Shown here piece after piece: positions 52,295 to 61,598 of a stretch of DNA of 64,000 bases (position 1 is the stretch's first letter; every line of letters begins with the position of its first letter). The stretch is from NCBI RefSeq assembly GCF_014647635.1, contig NZ_BMPO01000003.1:434001-498000 (forward strand), read 5' to 3'. The DNA is from Pseudomonas matsuisoli. GTDB taxonomy: Bacteria; Pseudomonadota; Gammaproteobacteria; Pseudomonadales; Pseudomonadaceae. The translations under genes and the position numbers were made by a program. Below the pieces are notes generated by a model. It saw only the letters and a program-made list of their open reading frames with translations. It was not told the DNA's origin and made no database searches.

Positions 52295-52978
52295 ATGGCT
52301 ATCCCCTATGACAGCGACCGGTCACAAGCGAGCCCGAACCCGCACAGCGGAACCGGCAGCCGCTTGCAAGACGAAGCGCGACAAGCCAAGGAACACCTTA
52401 CGCACAAAGGCGAAGCACAGTTCGCACATTATCGCGACAGCGCTGCAGACGAAGTGGACAAGGTGGCGCGTAGCGCGGACGCCGCCGCAGACGCGATGCA
52501 GGACCAGGATGACCCAGCTGGGCTGTCGCATTACGTGGCAGATATTGCCAACAACCTTGGGCAATTCGCGGAATCCCTTCGCGGCAAGAGCGCCGAGGAC
52601 ATGCTCCACGAGGCCAACCGCCTGGCGCGAGAAAACCCGGCCCTCTTCATTACCGGCAGCGTGGCGCTTGGTTTCGGTCTCACGCGTTTCATGCGCGCAT
52701 CGACGTCCCATGGCTCCACAGGCTCGTCTCTTGGGAAAAACGATGCTCCGCAAGCAGGCTTCGACGAAGAACCGGAAGTCGATACCGACGCTTCATTCGC
52801 TCCGCCGAAGCGGCCGTTCGATGATCTGGACAGCCCCAGCCGGCCGCTTTCCGGTCCCTCAAAACGGACCGAACTGCCTCAATTCAACCCTGCAAGCCAG
52901 GCCGAGCGAGACGCGAAGGGTGTGCCCAGTACCGCCTATGGTGCCGACAAGAACCGCGACGGAGGAATGCATTCATGA
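52295..52978 (+). CDS. Hypothetical protein of a YqjD/holin-type stress operon
   Basis: A 227-residue protein. A charged helical N-terminal half (LQDEARQAKEHLTHKGEAQFAHYRDSAADEVDKVA in blocks) resembles ElaB/YqjD-like or CsbD-like stress proteins. A short hydrophobic segment ALFITGSVALGFGLTRFMRAS near 118-136 could anchor it in the membrane. The C-terminal 80 residues are Pro/Ser/Asp-rich and probably disordered. GGAG precedes the ATG. Its stop overlaps the next gene (ATGA). Function unknown; the three-gene set is common in proteobacteria. Confidence 0.75.
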   Translation: MAIPYDSDRSQASPNPHSGTGSRLQDEARQAKEHLTHKGEAQFAHYRDSAADEVDKVARSADAAADAMQDQDDPAGLSHYVADIANNLGQFAESLRGKSAEDMLHEANRLARENPALFITGSVALGFGLTRFMRASTSHGSTGSSLGKNDAPQAGFDEEPEVDTDASFAPPKRPFDDLDSPSRPLSGPSKRTELPQFNPASQAERDAKGVPSTAYGADKNRDGGMHS

Positions 52979-53442
52979 GCCATCCAAACCGCAAATCGGA
53001 ACCGAGCTACACGATGCCGGACACGCCGGATACGCGCACGCCGCCACATCCGCAATCGAGTGCTAACGACAGCTCGGTAGGCGGACTGGTCAAGCAACTG
53101 ACCCGTGAAGTGCCTGACCTCCTCATCAAGGAACTGGCGCTGGCCAAAGCGGAAATTACCGAATCCGTACGCGCAACCAAGGCAGGCGCCGTCAGCATGG
53201 GCCTCGGTGGCGCGGTCATGCTCGCGGGCCTCGTGATCCTACTGCAAGCCGCCGTTTATGGCTTGAGCACAGTGCTCGAACCCTGGCTATCCGCACTGAT
53301 CGTGGGCGGTGTCGTGGTCGTTGTCGGCCTGATCATGCTGCAGGGGGGCAAGAAGAAATTCGAAGCAAGTTCATTCAAGCCCGAACGCACCGTGGACAGC
53401 TTGAACAAAGACAAGAACGCGATTCGAGGTAAGACGCTATGA
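52975..53442 (+). CDS. Phage-holin-superfamily membrane protein (YqjE-like)
   Basis: A 155-residue protein with a disordered Pro-rich N-terminus, an amphipathic region GLVKQLTREVPDLLIKELALAKAEITE, and two transmembrane helices (about 76-100 and 103-122). This is the Phage_holin_3_6/YqjE arrangement. In chromosomal operons of this type the protein is not a lysis holin but a membrane protein associated with stationary-phase or osmotic stress. It is coupled by 4-bp overlaps to both neighbours. Confidence 0.8.
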   Translation: MSHPNRKSEPSYTMPDTPDTRTPPHPQSSANDSSVGGLVKQLTREVPDLLIKELALAKAEITESVRATKAGAVSMGLGGAVMLAGLVILLQAAVYGLSTVLEPWLSALIVGGVVVVVGLIMLQGGKKKFEASSFKPERTVDSLNKDKNAIRGKTL

Positions 53443-54218
53443 GCACGCAGAGCCGAATAGAAGCCGAGTCCCACAAGGACCCCGCGACCCTCGAGCGCGA
53501 AATCGATCAACAGCGCGATTCGATCACCAACTTGGTTAACGCCTTGGAAAACAAGCTATCGCCTGGTCAGTTACTGGATCAGGCGCTGAGTTATACCAAG
53601 GGCCATGGTGGCGAATTCGCCTCGAATCTGGGCCAGACCGTCAAGGCGAACCCCGTGCCGACCTTGCTGACCACCGTCGGCCTAGCGTGGATGATGATGG
53701 GCCAGCGTCAGCCGGCGCCCGGTGAGGGCATGCACCTCGACGAAAAAGCCGACGGCGTGCGTGCGAGCGCACATGACGCGCGTGACAAGGTGGCGCAAGC
53801 GTCGGATCACCTCAAGCACAAAGCCAGCGACGCGCGACACCGTATGGGGAACGCCGGGCACCAGGCGAGCGATGCGCTGCGTCAGCAAAGCGATCGTGCC
53901 CGTGCCGGGTTTCAACATTTGCTTCAGGAGCAGCCCCTTGTATTGGGTGCGTTAGGGATGGCCATCGGTGCCATGCTCGGCGCAGGCGTTCCTGGAACCC
54001 GGCAAGAAGATCAGTTGATGGGTAAAGCGAGCGATCAGTTGAAAGACCGCGCCAAGCACAAGGCCCAGGAGGGTTACGAGAGGGTAGCGGAGAAAGGCAC
54101 CGATGCCGCGCATGAATTGAACGAGCGCATGAGTTCGCATGGCGCGCCGCCCCGGCAGCCAGATAATCCCCGCCCAGACCCACTCGGCGCTGCGGCGTCA
54201 CCCAACCTGCATTCGTGA
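53439..54218 (+). CDS. DUF3618 domain protein
   Basis: A 259-residue protein. The N-terminal 50 residues (DPATLEREIDQQRDSITNLVNALENKLSPGQLLDQAL in blocks) are the DUF3618 signature. Two short hydrophobic segments (VPTLLTTVGLAWMMMG; VLGALGMAIGAMLGAGVPG) and long charged Ala/Lys/Asp/His-rich helices follow, with repeats of the type SDxxxxxAKxKA near the C-terminus resembling LEA-like proteins. It is the last gene of the three-gene operon, followed by a strong terminator. Molecular role unknown. Confidence 0.82.
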   Translation: MSTQSRIEAESHKDPATLEREIDQQRDSITNLVNALENKLSPGQLLDQALSYTKGHGGEFASNLGQTVKANPVPTLLTTVGLAWMMMGQRQPAPGEGMHLDEKADGVRASAHDARDKVAQASDHLKHKASDARHRMGNAGHQASDALRQQSDRARAGFQHLLQEQPLVLGALGMAIGAMLGAGVPGTRQEDQLMGKASDQLKDRAKHKAQEGYERVAEKGTDAAHELNERMSSHGAPPRQPDNPRPDPLGAAASPNLHS

Positions 54219-54224
54219 CAAGGT

Positions 54225-54254
54225 CCGCGGTCGAGCTTCGGCCGCGGCGTTTTT
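54225..54254 (+). terminator. Rho-independent terminator after the DUF3618 gene
   Basis: CCGCGGTCG (54225-54233) pairs with CGGCCGCGG (54239-54247) with one G-U pair and a 5-nt loop, followed by CGTTTTTCT. It ends 20 bp before the next ATG. Confidence 0.85.
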
Positions 54255-54273
54255 CTGCACAGACGGAGTTCTT

Positions 54274-54441
54274 ATGAGTGAGCCCAAGCACAACGAAAAT
54301 ATCGAACAGGTTACTGACAACGATCACGACCTCGCCGATCAGCTGCCTGACACCGAGCGCCAGCCCGATGATGCCAATGAGCATCAGGTAGACGAAGCGT
54401 TGGAAGAAACCTTCCCCGCCAGCGACCCTATTTCCCCCTAA
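54274..54441 (+). CDS. Small acidic protein, 55 residues
   Basis: A 55-residue, very acidic protein, MSEPKHNENIEQVTDN and onward, ending in EALEETFPASDPISP. The ETFPASDP tail is a motif I recognise from many small proteobacterial proteins of unknown function, which supports the gene. GGAG at 54265 precedes ATG 54274; a longer frame to 54139 would overlap the DUF3618 gene and is rejected. It probably follows general stress control together with the preceding operon; function unknown. Confidence 0.75.
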   Translation: MSEPKHNENIEQVTDNDHDLADQLPDTERQPDDANEHQVDEALEETFPASDPISP

Positions 54442-54679
54442 TCATCCTCCTCCATCCCTGACATGACGCGTGTCGTGTGTGGAGATAGCCTCCCCATGCG
54501 CCTGTACAGCGTAATTTCCGTTCTTAGCGCTGCTTCGTTGTTATCGGTAACGCATTTCTACCTACGCATAGGCTCTTCGTCTCAGCTAAAAACCAATCGT
54601 CACAGCACTCGTTCAGGTGCTGGCGAACGAAGTAGCGTTGCGCCACTCCTATCAGAAGGCACCTCTGACAGGCACAGGT

Positions 54680-54949
54680 ATGCGATATCCGATTGCGATC
54701 CTCTGGGACGGCAGTATCGACATCATCATCCCAGACATTCCAGGTGCCAAAGCCTCCGGCTCTGCAATCGACGAAGTCTATAAGGCGGTAATTGAATCCG
54801 CGCATATGCAACTGGCCGAACGCGCACGCGAACGCCTGCCCATTCCCAAGCCCTCGCCTGAGGCGAAACTACGGGACGATCCGGTCTACAAGAACATGAG
54901 TTGGAGTTCGGTCGAGATCGACCTGAGCGAATATCGAGAGGTCATCTGA
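54680..54949 (+). CDS. HicB-like antitoxin-type protein without a HicA partner
   Basis: An 89-residue protein opening MRYPIAILWDGSIDIIIPDIPGAKASGSAIDEVYKAVIESAHMQL in blocks, the HicB partial RNase H-like fold. The C-terminal part, DDPVYKNMSWSSVEIDLSEYREVI, lacks an obvious ribbon-helix-helix or HTH DNA-binding motif. HicB normally follows a small HicA mRNA interferase gene, but the 238 bp upstream encode nothing HicA-like, nor does the downstream side. It may be an orphan or a repurposed HicB. The start at 54680 is chosen by family alignment; frame 54617 is longer. Confidence 0.65.
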   Translation: MRYPIAILWDGSIDIIIPDIPGAKASGSAIDEVYKAVIESAHMQLAERARERLPIPKPSPEAKLRDDPVYKNMSWSSVEIDLSEYREVI

Positions 54950-54984
54950 CGACCACCGAAGGCAGTCGTCAGGAACAACGAGGC

Positions 54985-55876
54985 TTACTTCACGTTCTTT
55001 AGCGCAGCGCCTTGCCCCAAATCGGCGCCAGTCAGCGGATCGGTCGTGGGATCAGACTTCGTGCGCGTGGCAAGTTGCGTCAGCACCTTTGCATCTTTCT
55101 CTGGCAACTCCACGCTTGCCATCCCGTCGCCACCGTCTACTGCGGGTTGCGGGTTGCGGGTTGTCTACGAACGTCCATTCCTCACCCTGATTCCAAGGGC
55201 CACGTGCGTCGCCTTCGCCCTGCGACAGGTTGTAATAGACGTTCGTGAACTCGGGGAGGCCCGGCAGCTTGCCCTGCGGAAAGTTTGGCTGCATCGAATG
55301 CAGCGCTTTCTCGAACGACTTCTGATGGGCAAGCTCACGGGTCATCAGGAACTGCAGCGCATCCTTGACACCTGGGTCGTCGGTCACGTTGATCAAGCGC
55401 TCATAAACTATTTTTGCCCGCGCCTCGGCGGCGATGTTTGAGCGCATGTCGGCCGTTGGCTCACCGATACTGTCGACATAGGCGGCAGTCCAGGGCACAC
55501 CCCCCGAGTTGATGAGCGCGGGGCCACCGCCATAGAGCAGCGACGTGATGTGGGAATCATTACCCGCGCCGGTCAACGAACGGTAGAGCGCGGCCTCTTC
55601 CTCGACCCCTTCCGACACCTGCCCTTTCGCTCCCCGGTTTAGCATCCCGATGATGGTACCGATCACTTCAAGGTGGCTGAGCTCCTCCGTCGCGATGTCC
55701 ATCAAGAGGTCTTTACGGCCTGGATCGGTCTCGGCCAGTCCTTGGGTGAAATAGCGCATCGCAGCGGCAAGTTCGCCTTGCGCGCCGCCGAATTACTCCA
55801 ACATCAAGTTTGCCAGGCCAGGGTTCGGTGCCCCGACACGCACGGTATATTGCAGGCGCTTGTTGTGTACGAACAT
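54985..55876 (-). pseudogene. Manganese catalase, broken by a stop codon and a 7-bp frameshift
   Basis: The intact gene would give about 294 residues from ATG 55876 (GGAG upstream): MFVHNKRLQYTVRVGAPNPG and onward. Codon 28 is TAA (55793-55795), where the family has Gln before FGG. The frame is then open through ATEELSHLEVIG, AEARAKIVYERL and RELAHQKSFEKAL, the dimanganese ligands, until a triple 7-bp repeat at 55141-55161 shifts it. In the other frame the normal C-terminus VDGGDGMASVELPEKDAKVL and TDPLTGADLGQG continues to TAA at 54985. Removing one repeat unit restores the frame. It would have destroyed hydrogen peroxide. An internal start at 55759 could make a truncated product. Confidence 0.85.
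55141..55161. repeat. 7-bp tandem repeat, three copies, in the catalase pseudogene
   Basis: TGCGGGT occurs three times in a row. Two copies give the family reading Asp-Asn-Pro-Gln-Pro-Ala-Val-Asp; the third adds 7 bp and shifts the frame. This is the expected signature of strand slippage. Confidence 0.85.
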
Positions 55877-56638
55877 GAATAGTCTCCACGGTTTAATGAA
55901 AACATTCCCTCGAACTTGAAATCGTCATCCCATTGCGGCGGACTCAAATACCGTCACGCATAGCGATTGAATGTTTCGAATTGCATGGAGTTCAACGGCG
56001 CTGCCAAGACACCCAACTTACCGATGAGCGGGTTTACGCACTATTATTCCGTCGTCGAGACGGAACTACACACCTCCTCTTGAATCGATTTCTTCTAATT
56101 ATTTTGAATCTACGGGGCAGCCTCTTACGACGTAACGAGATTCCCGCCAATCCGACAAAAAGATCGCGAGCCTGCGTTTTTTCTACAGCAAGCGGTACGT
56201 TCGGAAATAAAGTGGATCGACGAGGGCTGTAGAAGAACCCGGATCACACTGCCTCATCAATACAGGCGCATTTGACAAACAGCTACCAGAGAAAACAAGG
56301 CTAGCTCGGCTGCCACTTAACCGAATCGAAACTTCGCGTATTGATTAGATAGCTATTGAGAAGGTGGAATAAACTAATGCAATGCATATACAAAATGTCT
56401 TCGGCGTATAACTTTTCACGATTTTGAATACTCGACAAGCTGTGGTTTTACTAATCGGTATTCGGTAAGCGGCACATGGAAAATTAGAGCGCATCAATAG
56501 AACGTAGGCTCGATACGACGATCCTATTAACGAACGGCGTAGCAATGCGCATGACATGCACCGCATGCGTCCTATAGATTGCACCGTTCGCGCGGACAGC
56601 AGCGGTCCGCATTCTGGACGTGATGAAAAAGGACAACG
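55877..56638. other. 762-bp gene-poor, AT-richer spacer
   Basis: The longest stretch without a gene. The part from about 56030 to 56560 is clearly richer in A and T than its surroundings. Open frames here (for example minus-strand 56345-56584) lack ribosome sites and family character. No tRNA, terminator or clear promoter box was identified. It may be eroded foreign DNA or a long promoter region for the sensor gene downstream. Confidence 0.5.
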
Positions 56639-59600
56639 ATGACGAAGGCCAAACCCGAGGCGCCTGCGACCGAGCTCAATAGCGTCGCAAGAAGCAACCT
56701 GCGGTTTCCAGTGGTGGGGCTTGGCGCTTCAGCAGGTGGCCTGCCGGCGCTCTTGCAGTTCTTCGAAAACACGCCCGCCAAACCGGAGATGGCGTTCGTC
56801 GTCGTCATGCACCTGTCGCCGGACTACGAAAGCAATGCGCACCACATTCTGCAAAAAGTCACGCAGATGCGCGTCGTGCAAGTCAACGAGCCGACGCCCA
56901 TCGAGGCCAATCATGTCTTCGTCATCCCGCCCGGCATGCAGTTGTCGATGAACGATGGCTATCTACGCTTAAGCCCGCAGAAAGCAGGTCGTCCACGGCA
57001 TATCGCGGTCGATATCTTTCTACGGACCTTGGGCGACGCCCACCGCGAACACGCGTTCGGCATCGTGTTGTCGGGCACCGGCAGCGATGGCAGCACCGGC
57101 CTCGTCCGGGTCAAGGAACAGGGCGGAGTGACCTTCGCCCAGCAGCCCGAAGACGCGGAATACGACAGCATGCCACGTAGTGCCATTGCTACCGGCGCCG
57201 TGGATTTCGTGCTGCCGGCAGCGGCCATGCCGCGAAAGCTCGTGGAGCTCTGGGAAAACGTCAAACGAATCGACCAGCCCGAGCTCATGACGACCGATAC
57301 GCCGATGCTCGGGACCGAGGCGGCCGACATGGGGCACACGGCTGAGGCTGCCCTACGTGACATCTTGATCACGCTGCGTACCCGTACCGGTCACGACTTC
57401 AAACACTACAAGCGCGCCACGGTCATGCGACGCATCGGGCGGCGCATGCAGGTCAATCGCATCAGCGAACTGGGTGAGTACTTCACCTACCTACAGAACA
57501 CGCCAGACGAAACCCACCTGTTGCTGGATGACATGCTCATTGGCGTCACCAATTTCTTCCGGGATCGCGACGCGTTCGACGCACTCGAACAAGAGGTGCT
57601 CCCCAAGCTGTTCGATCTCCTGCCAGCGAGCGAAAACAGTGTGCGCGTCTGGTCCGCGGGCAGTGCATCGGGTGAGGAAGCCTATTCGGTTGCCATGCTG
57701 CTGGCCGAGAAAATGGACCAGAGCACGGAGCCCTACCTTTACCAGGTGTTTGCAACCGATATTGACGAACACGGGATTCAACATGGGCGCGCGGGCTTAT
57801 ATCCCGAAGCCATCGTGGCCGACGTTTCCGCGGAACGGCTGCGCCAGCACTTCGTCAAGGAACCCGCCGCCTATCGCATCCGCAAGGAAATCCGTGAGCG
57901 CGTGCTGTTCGCCGCGCACAACTTGTTGCGTGACCCACCGTTTTCCCGGCTGCATCTGGTCATTTGCCGCAATCTGCTGATTTACCTAGACCGCAACGTG
58001 CAGGCTGAAATCCTGCGCATGTTTCACTTCGCCCTCGTACCCGGTGGTTACCTTTTCCTGGGTAGCTCGGAATCCGCGGACGCGTGCAGCGAACTCTTCA
58101 CACCGGTGGACAAGAGCAACCGAATTTACCGAGCCAAGGCGGTTTCCAGCGTCAGCCGCCCGGTTTCAGAGCTTCCGATCGCGTCGTCGCGTGTTTCGCT
58201 CACTCCCCATCCAACACGCTCGGTAAGCAATCAGAAAGTGCCGTTCGCACAAGTACATCAGCAAGCGCTAGAACATTACGCCCCGCCGAGCGTGCTGGTG
58301 AATCTACGTTCCGAGATCGTGCACATGTCCGACAGCGCCGGACAGTTTCTCCACTATGCCGGTGGTGAGCCGTCGCACAACCTACTGACGCTCGTTCATC
58401 CCGAGCTGCGGCTGGAGTTGCGTACCGCGCTGTTCCAGGCGATCCAACGCGGCAAGAGCGTCGAAGCCCGTCGGGTTCAGCTCAACCGAGGCAGCCGCAC
58501 CGTCTACGTCAACATGGTCGCCCGGCCCTACAGCGACGCCGGCAAGGATTACGTTCTGGTGATCTTCGACCAGGTCGAAGATGCGCTGAGCCGGGAGACG
58601 AACGCGCGTCAGGACGTCGATCCAGACTCAGTGCTTGCCCAGCTCGAACGGGAATTGCAGAGCACCAAGGAGCAATTGCAGACGACGGTCGAGCACTCCG
58701 AAACCTCAAACGAAGAACTCAAGGCATCGAACGAAGAGCTGCAAGCGATCAACGAAGAACTGCGCTCGACCACCGAAGAGTTGGAGACGAGCAAGGAAGA
58801 ACTGCAGTCGATCAACGAAGAGTTGATCACCGTTAACCAGGAGCTGAGGTCCAAGGTCGAGGAAACCGACAAGGTCAACGATGACCTGCAAAACCTCATT
58901 GCCTCCAGTGACATCGCCACGGTATTCGTCGATCGCCTCATGCGCATCAAGTGGTACACCCCGAAAGCTACGTCAGTGTTCAGCATCATCGCGACCGATA
59001 TAGGCCGCTCGCTGCTCGATATCACCAACCGCCTGATGTATCCCGGAATGGCCAACGACGCTGATGCGGCGTTCAACGCACTGAGAACCATCGAGCGTGA
59101 AGTCCGCGGCAAGGACGGACGCTGGTACATCGCGCGAGTACTGCCCTACCGCACCACGGAGAACCGCATTGATGGCGCGGTATTGACGTTCATCGACGTA
59201 ACCCAACGCCGAGAAGCGGAAAACAAGCTGCGCGAAGGCGAAGAGCGCATGCGCCTCGTCGCGGAAAGCACCCGTGACTACATCATCATCACCATGGATG
59301 ACGGGGCACGCATTCGTAGCTGGAACCACGGCGCCGAGCGTGTGTTCGGGTATAGCGAGAAGGACGTACTGGGGCAGCCGTTCGATCTGATCTTCACCCC
59401 GGAAGATCGCGCCGCGGGCGTGCCCGCCACTGAATTGGAAACGGCACGTCGTGAGGGCCGGGCGGAAGATGAACGCTGGCACCTGCGCAAAGACGGCTCC
59501 ACCTTCTTTTGCAGCGGCATCACCACGCCCTTGCATGAGCGCGGATGGCAGGGCTACGCGAAGATCGGACGCGATGTCACCAGCAACAAGCATTCGGTAA

Positions 59601-60760
59601 GCGCGCAGGACGATGAGCTTGCTCAGAGTCAGGACTTGGCCAAGCTCAAGGACGAATTCTTCGCGGTCATGTCCCATGAGCTGAAACATCCGCTCAACCT
59701 CATCCAGCTCAACGCGGAACTGGTCTCGCGCCTTTCCATCGTCAAGACACAGGCAATCGCCAAGCGCGCGGTCGATACCATCCTGACCTCGGTGCGGAGC
59801 CAGGCTCGTATCATCGACGACTTGCTCGACCTGTCGCGTATCAACACCGGCAAGTTCAAGCTCAACCTCGAACCGGTGACATTGCAAGTTCTGGTCGCGG
59901 ATATCGTCGACGTGCTCTATGCCGAAAGCACCGCCCGTGACATTGCGATCTCGTTCGAAACACCCCGCGTCGAGGTCGACCCCCTAGTGGTCAACGCGGA
60001 CCCGATTCGAGTCGAGCAGGTCATCTGGAACCTGCTCAACAATGCGCTGAAATTCACCCCCGATGGCGGCGCCATCACCTTGCGCCTTGGTCGCGAAAAT
60101 GCCGATATCCGTATCGACGTGCAGGATACCGGCCACGGTATTGCCAATAGCGACCTGAACAAGGTCTTCGACATGTTCGGGCAGGTGCAGAGCCGCCAAT
60201 CCAAGAACGCGAGCGGCGGCCTTGGCATCGGGTTGGCACTGGTCAAGCAATTGTCGGAAGAGCACGGCGGGCGTGTCGAAGTACAGTCCGAGGGCAGTGG
60301 CAAAGGTGCGACTTTCAGCATCTGGCTGCCTGCAAGCGAGGAAACCACCCCTGCGCCATCCGCTACCGAGGCGACGGCCCAAGGGCGCTTCGCTGACATA
60401 CAAGTCCTGGTGGTGGATGACTCGCCCGATATCCGCGACATCATGCAAGCCTTGCTGGAAATCGAAGGCGCCCACGTGACCCTGGCCAGTGATGGCGTGG
60501 ATGCTCTGGAACGCTGCAAGGACAATGATTTCGATGTGATCCTTTCGGACATCGGGATGCCTGAAATGGACGGGCTGATGTTCATGCGGGCCCTACGGCA
60601 GACACCGCGCCATGCGCTAACACCGACGTTGGCGCTTACGGGTTACGGCAGCGATCGGGACATCAGTGAGACCCTGCAGGCAGGCTTCAATGGCCATGTC
60701 GACAAGCCCATCGCCTTCGACATATTACTCGCTCGGGTCGGCGAACTGATCGGGCGTTGA
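56639..60760 (+). CDS. CheB-CheR-PAS-histidine kinase-receiver fusion protein
   Basis: A 1373-residue cytosolic signalling protein. A CheB methylesterase domain is at about 22-200 (GASAGG, MHLSPD, GTGSDGS catalytic residues). A CheR methyltransferase domain follows at about 240-500 (NFFRDRDAFDALE, WSAGSASGEEAYSVAM). A long heptad-rich coiled coil at about 670-750 carries repeated NEEL units. Two PAS domains lie at about 755-985, then the kinase with His1013 in MSHELKHPLNL, an ATPase domain (NLLNNALKF, GGLGIGLALV) and a receiver with Asp1304 in ILSDIGMPEMDG. There are no membrane segments. AAAGGA precedes the ATG. No chemoreceptor or che gene is nearby. Confidence 0.92.
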   Translation: MTKAKPEAPATELNSVARSNLRFPVVGLGASAGGLPALLQFFENTPAKPEMAFVVVMHLSPDYESNAHHILQKVTQMRVVQVNEPTPIEANHVFVIPPGMQLSMNDGYLRLSPQKAGRPRHIAVDIFLRTLGDAHREHAFGIVLSGTGSDGSTGLVRVKEQGGVTFAQQPEDAEYDSMPRSAIATGAVDFVLPAAAMPRKLVELWENVKRIDQPELMTTDTPMLGTEAADMGHTAEAALRDILITLRTRTGHDFKHYKRATVMRRIGRRMQVNRISELGEYFTYLQNTPDETHLLLDDMLIGVTNFFRDRDAFDALEQEVLPKLFDLLPASENSVRVWSAGSASGEEAYSVAMLLAEKMDQSTEPYLYQVFATDIDEHGIQHGRAGLYPEAIVADVSAERLRQHFVKEPAAYRIRKEIRERVLFAAHNLLRDPPFSRLHLVICRNLLIYLDRNVQAEILRMFHFALVPGGYLFLGSSESADACSELFTPVDKSNRIYRAKAVSSVSRPVSELPIASSRVSLTPHPTRSVSNQKVPFAQVHQQALEHYAPPSVLVNLRSEIVHMSDSAGQFLHYAGGEPSHNLLTLVHPELRLELRTALFQAIQRGKSVEARRVQLNRGSRTVYVNMVARPYSDAGKDYVLVIFDQVEDALSRETNARQDVDPDSVLAQLERELQSTKEQLQTTVEHSETSNEELKASNEELQAINEELRSTTEELETSKEELQSINEELITVNQELRSKVEETDKVNDDLQNLIASSDIATVFVDRLMRIKWYTPKATSVFSIIATDIGRSLLDITNRLMYPGMANDADAAFNALRTIEREVRGKDGRWYIARVLPYRTTENRIDGAVLTFIDVTQRREAENKLREGEERMRLVAESTRDYIIITMDDGARIRSWNHGAERVFGYSEKDVLGQPFDLIFTPEDRAAGVPATELETARREGRAEDERWHLRKDGSTFFCSGITTPLHERGWQGYAKIGRDVTSNKHSVSAQDDELAQSQDLAKLKDEFFAVMSHELKHPLNLIQLNAELVSRLSIVKTQAIAKRAVDTILTSVRSQARIIDDLLDLSRINTGKFKLNLEPVTLQVLVADIVDVLYAESTARDIAISFETPRVEVDPLVVNADPIRVEQVIWNLLNNALKFTPDGGAITLRLGRENADIRIDVQDTGHGIANSDLNKVFDMFGQVQSRQSKNASGGLGIGLALVKQLSEEHGGRVEVQSEGSGKGATFSIWLPASEETTPAPSATEATAQGRFADIQVLVVDDSPDIRDIMQALLEIEGAHVTLASDGVDALERCKDNDFDVILSDIGMPEMDGLMFMRALRQTPRHALTPTLALTGYGSDRDISETLQAGFNGHVDKPIAFDILLARVGELIGR

Positions 60761-60893
60761 TTGAAGTACTTCGACTTCATTGGCGAACGTTCGATGACGA
60801 AAGGCGGAAACGACGGCTTTAGCGCAGTGGTCTTCTGTGGGTATCGCGCATTACGAGTGTTGATGCGTACCCTTCCCTGCTTTCAAGGCCGTC

Positions 60894-61541
60894 ATGTTTC
60901 TCTACCACTGGATACGCGAAAACCAATTCATTTTTACCCTTGGCATCTCGACTGCCACCCTCTGCGTCTGGATCTTCTACGCACACCTGCTGCTCTTGAG
61001 CCACCGGCGGCAGCGCCGTCCCAAGCTCATCATCAATCGCGGTGCCGGGCGTGACCTCAATTCGCTCTGCCTAATTTCGAACATGAGCGCAGAGCCGGTC
61101 TTCATCAACCAGATCTTCTTTCTGCTGCATACCTCTAAAGGCGTTTACGCCTGCGATGTCACGGATGTGCGTGAAGGAGGCGACGAGGATAACCCGCGCG
61201 AAATCGTGCTCAGCCAGGCAACGCACCAGGGCCCTTTGCGCCAAGGCGATTTCACCCATATCGGCAGCTTCGCCGCCCTGATTCGCCGCACCGCGAAGAA
61301 GCATGCCCTGGACGTGGACGAGCACCTGTTTCCCAGCGACGGGCTAACCTTTCACTCCATTGAAATCCGCGTCATCGCCTACTACAGCTCGGAGCCCGAC
61401 GCGATCGGTGTCATGCGCGGCTATGAACTGACTGGCTGTGAGGGCATTTGCGGCCTTCATGCTGAAGATCACCAAACCAAACAGTTCACCACACCACGCC
61501 AGCGCCGCTGGATCCGCAAACGCTGGATGATAAGCGACTAA
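60894..61541 (+). CDS. Membrane-anchored protein of unknown function
   Basis: A 215-residue protein with one transmembrane helix at about 11-36 (FTLGISTATLCVWIFYAHLLLL) followed by a basic stop-transfer HRRQRRPK, so the rest should be cytosolic. The soluble part is beta-rich (LIINRGAGRDLNSLCLISNMSAEPVFINQIFF in blocks) and ends in a basic tail RQRRWIRKRWMISD. I recognise no domain. The gap to the preceding sensor gene is 133 bp, same strand. Confidence 0.65.
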   Translation: MFLYHWIRENQFIFTLGISTATLCVWIFYAHLLLLSHRRQRRPKLIINRGAGRDLNSLCLISNMSAEPVFINQIFFLLHTSKGVYACDVTDVREGGDEDNPREIVLSQATHQGPLRQGDFTHIGSFAALIRRTAKKHALDVDEHLFPSDGLTFHSIEIRVIAYYSSEPDAIGVMRGYELTGCEGICGLHAEDHQTKQFTTPRQRRWIRKRWMISD

Positions 61542-61566
61542 GGGCAACCCGTCGGCGCTACCTCGT

Positions 61567-61598
61567 GGGGCGACGGGGCGGCCATCCGCTTTAGTCGC
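61567..61598. repeat. REP-type block, second copy
   Basis: GGGGCGACGGGGCGGCCATC and onward is the inverted match (two mismatches in 32) of 8389-8420. It lies in the 285-bp gap before pncC, in which nothing else was recognised. Confidence 0.65.

Noticed and set aside
52975-53442. Prophage lysis holin
   Set aside because: The holin-superfamily protein is in a conserved chromosomal three-gene operon, with no lysin, tail or integrase genes around.
56345-56584. 79-codon minus-strand frame in the AT-richer spacer
   Set aside because: No ribosome site, odd composition, no recognisable domain.
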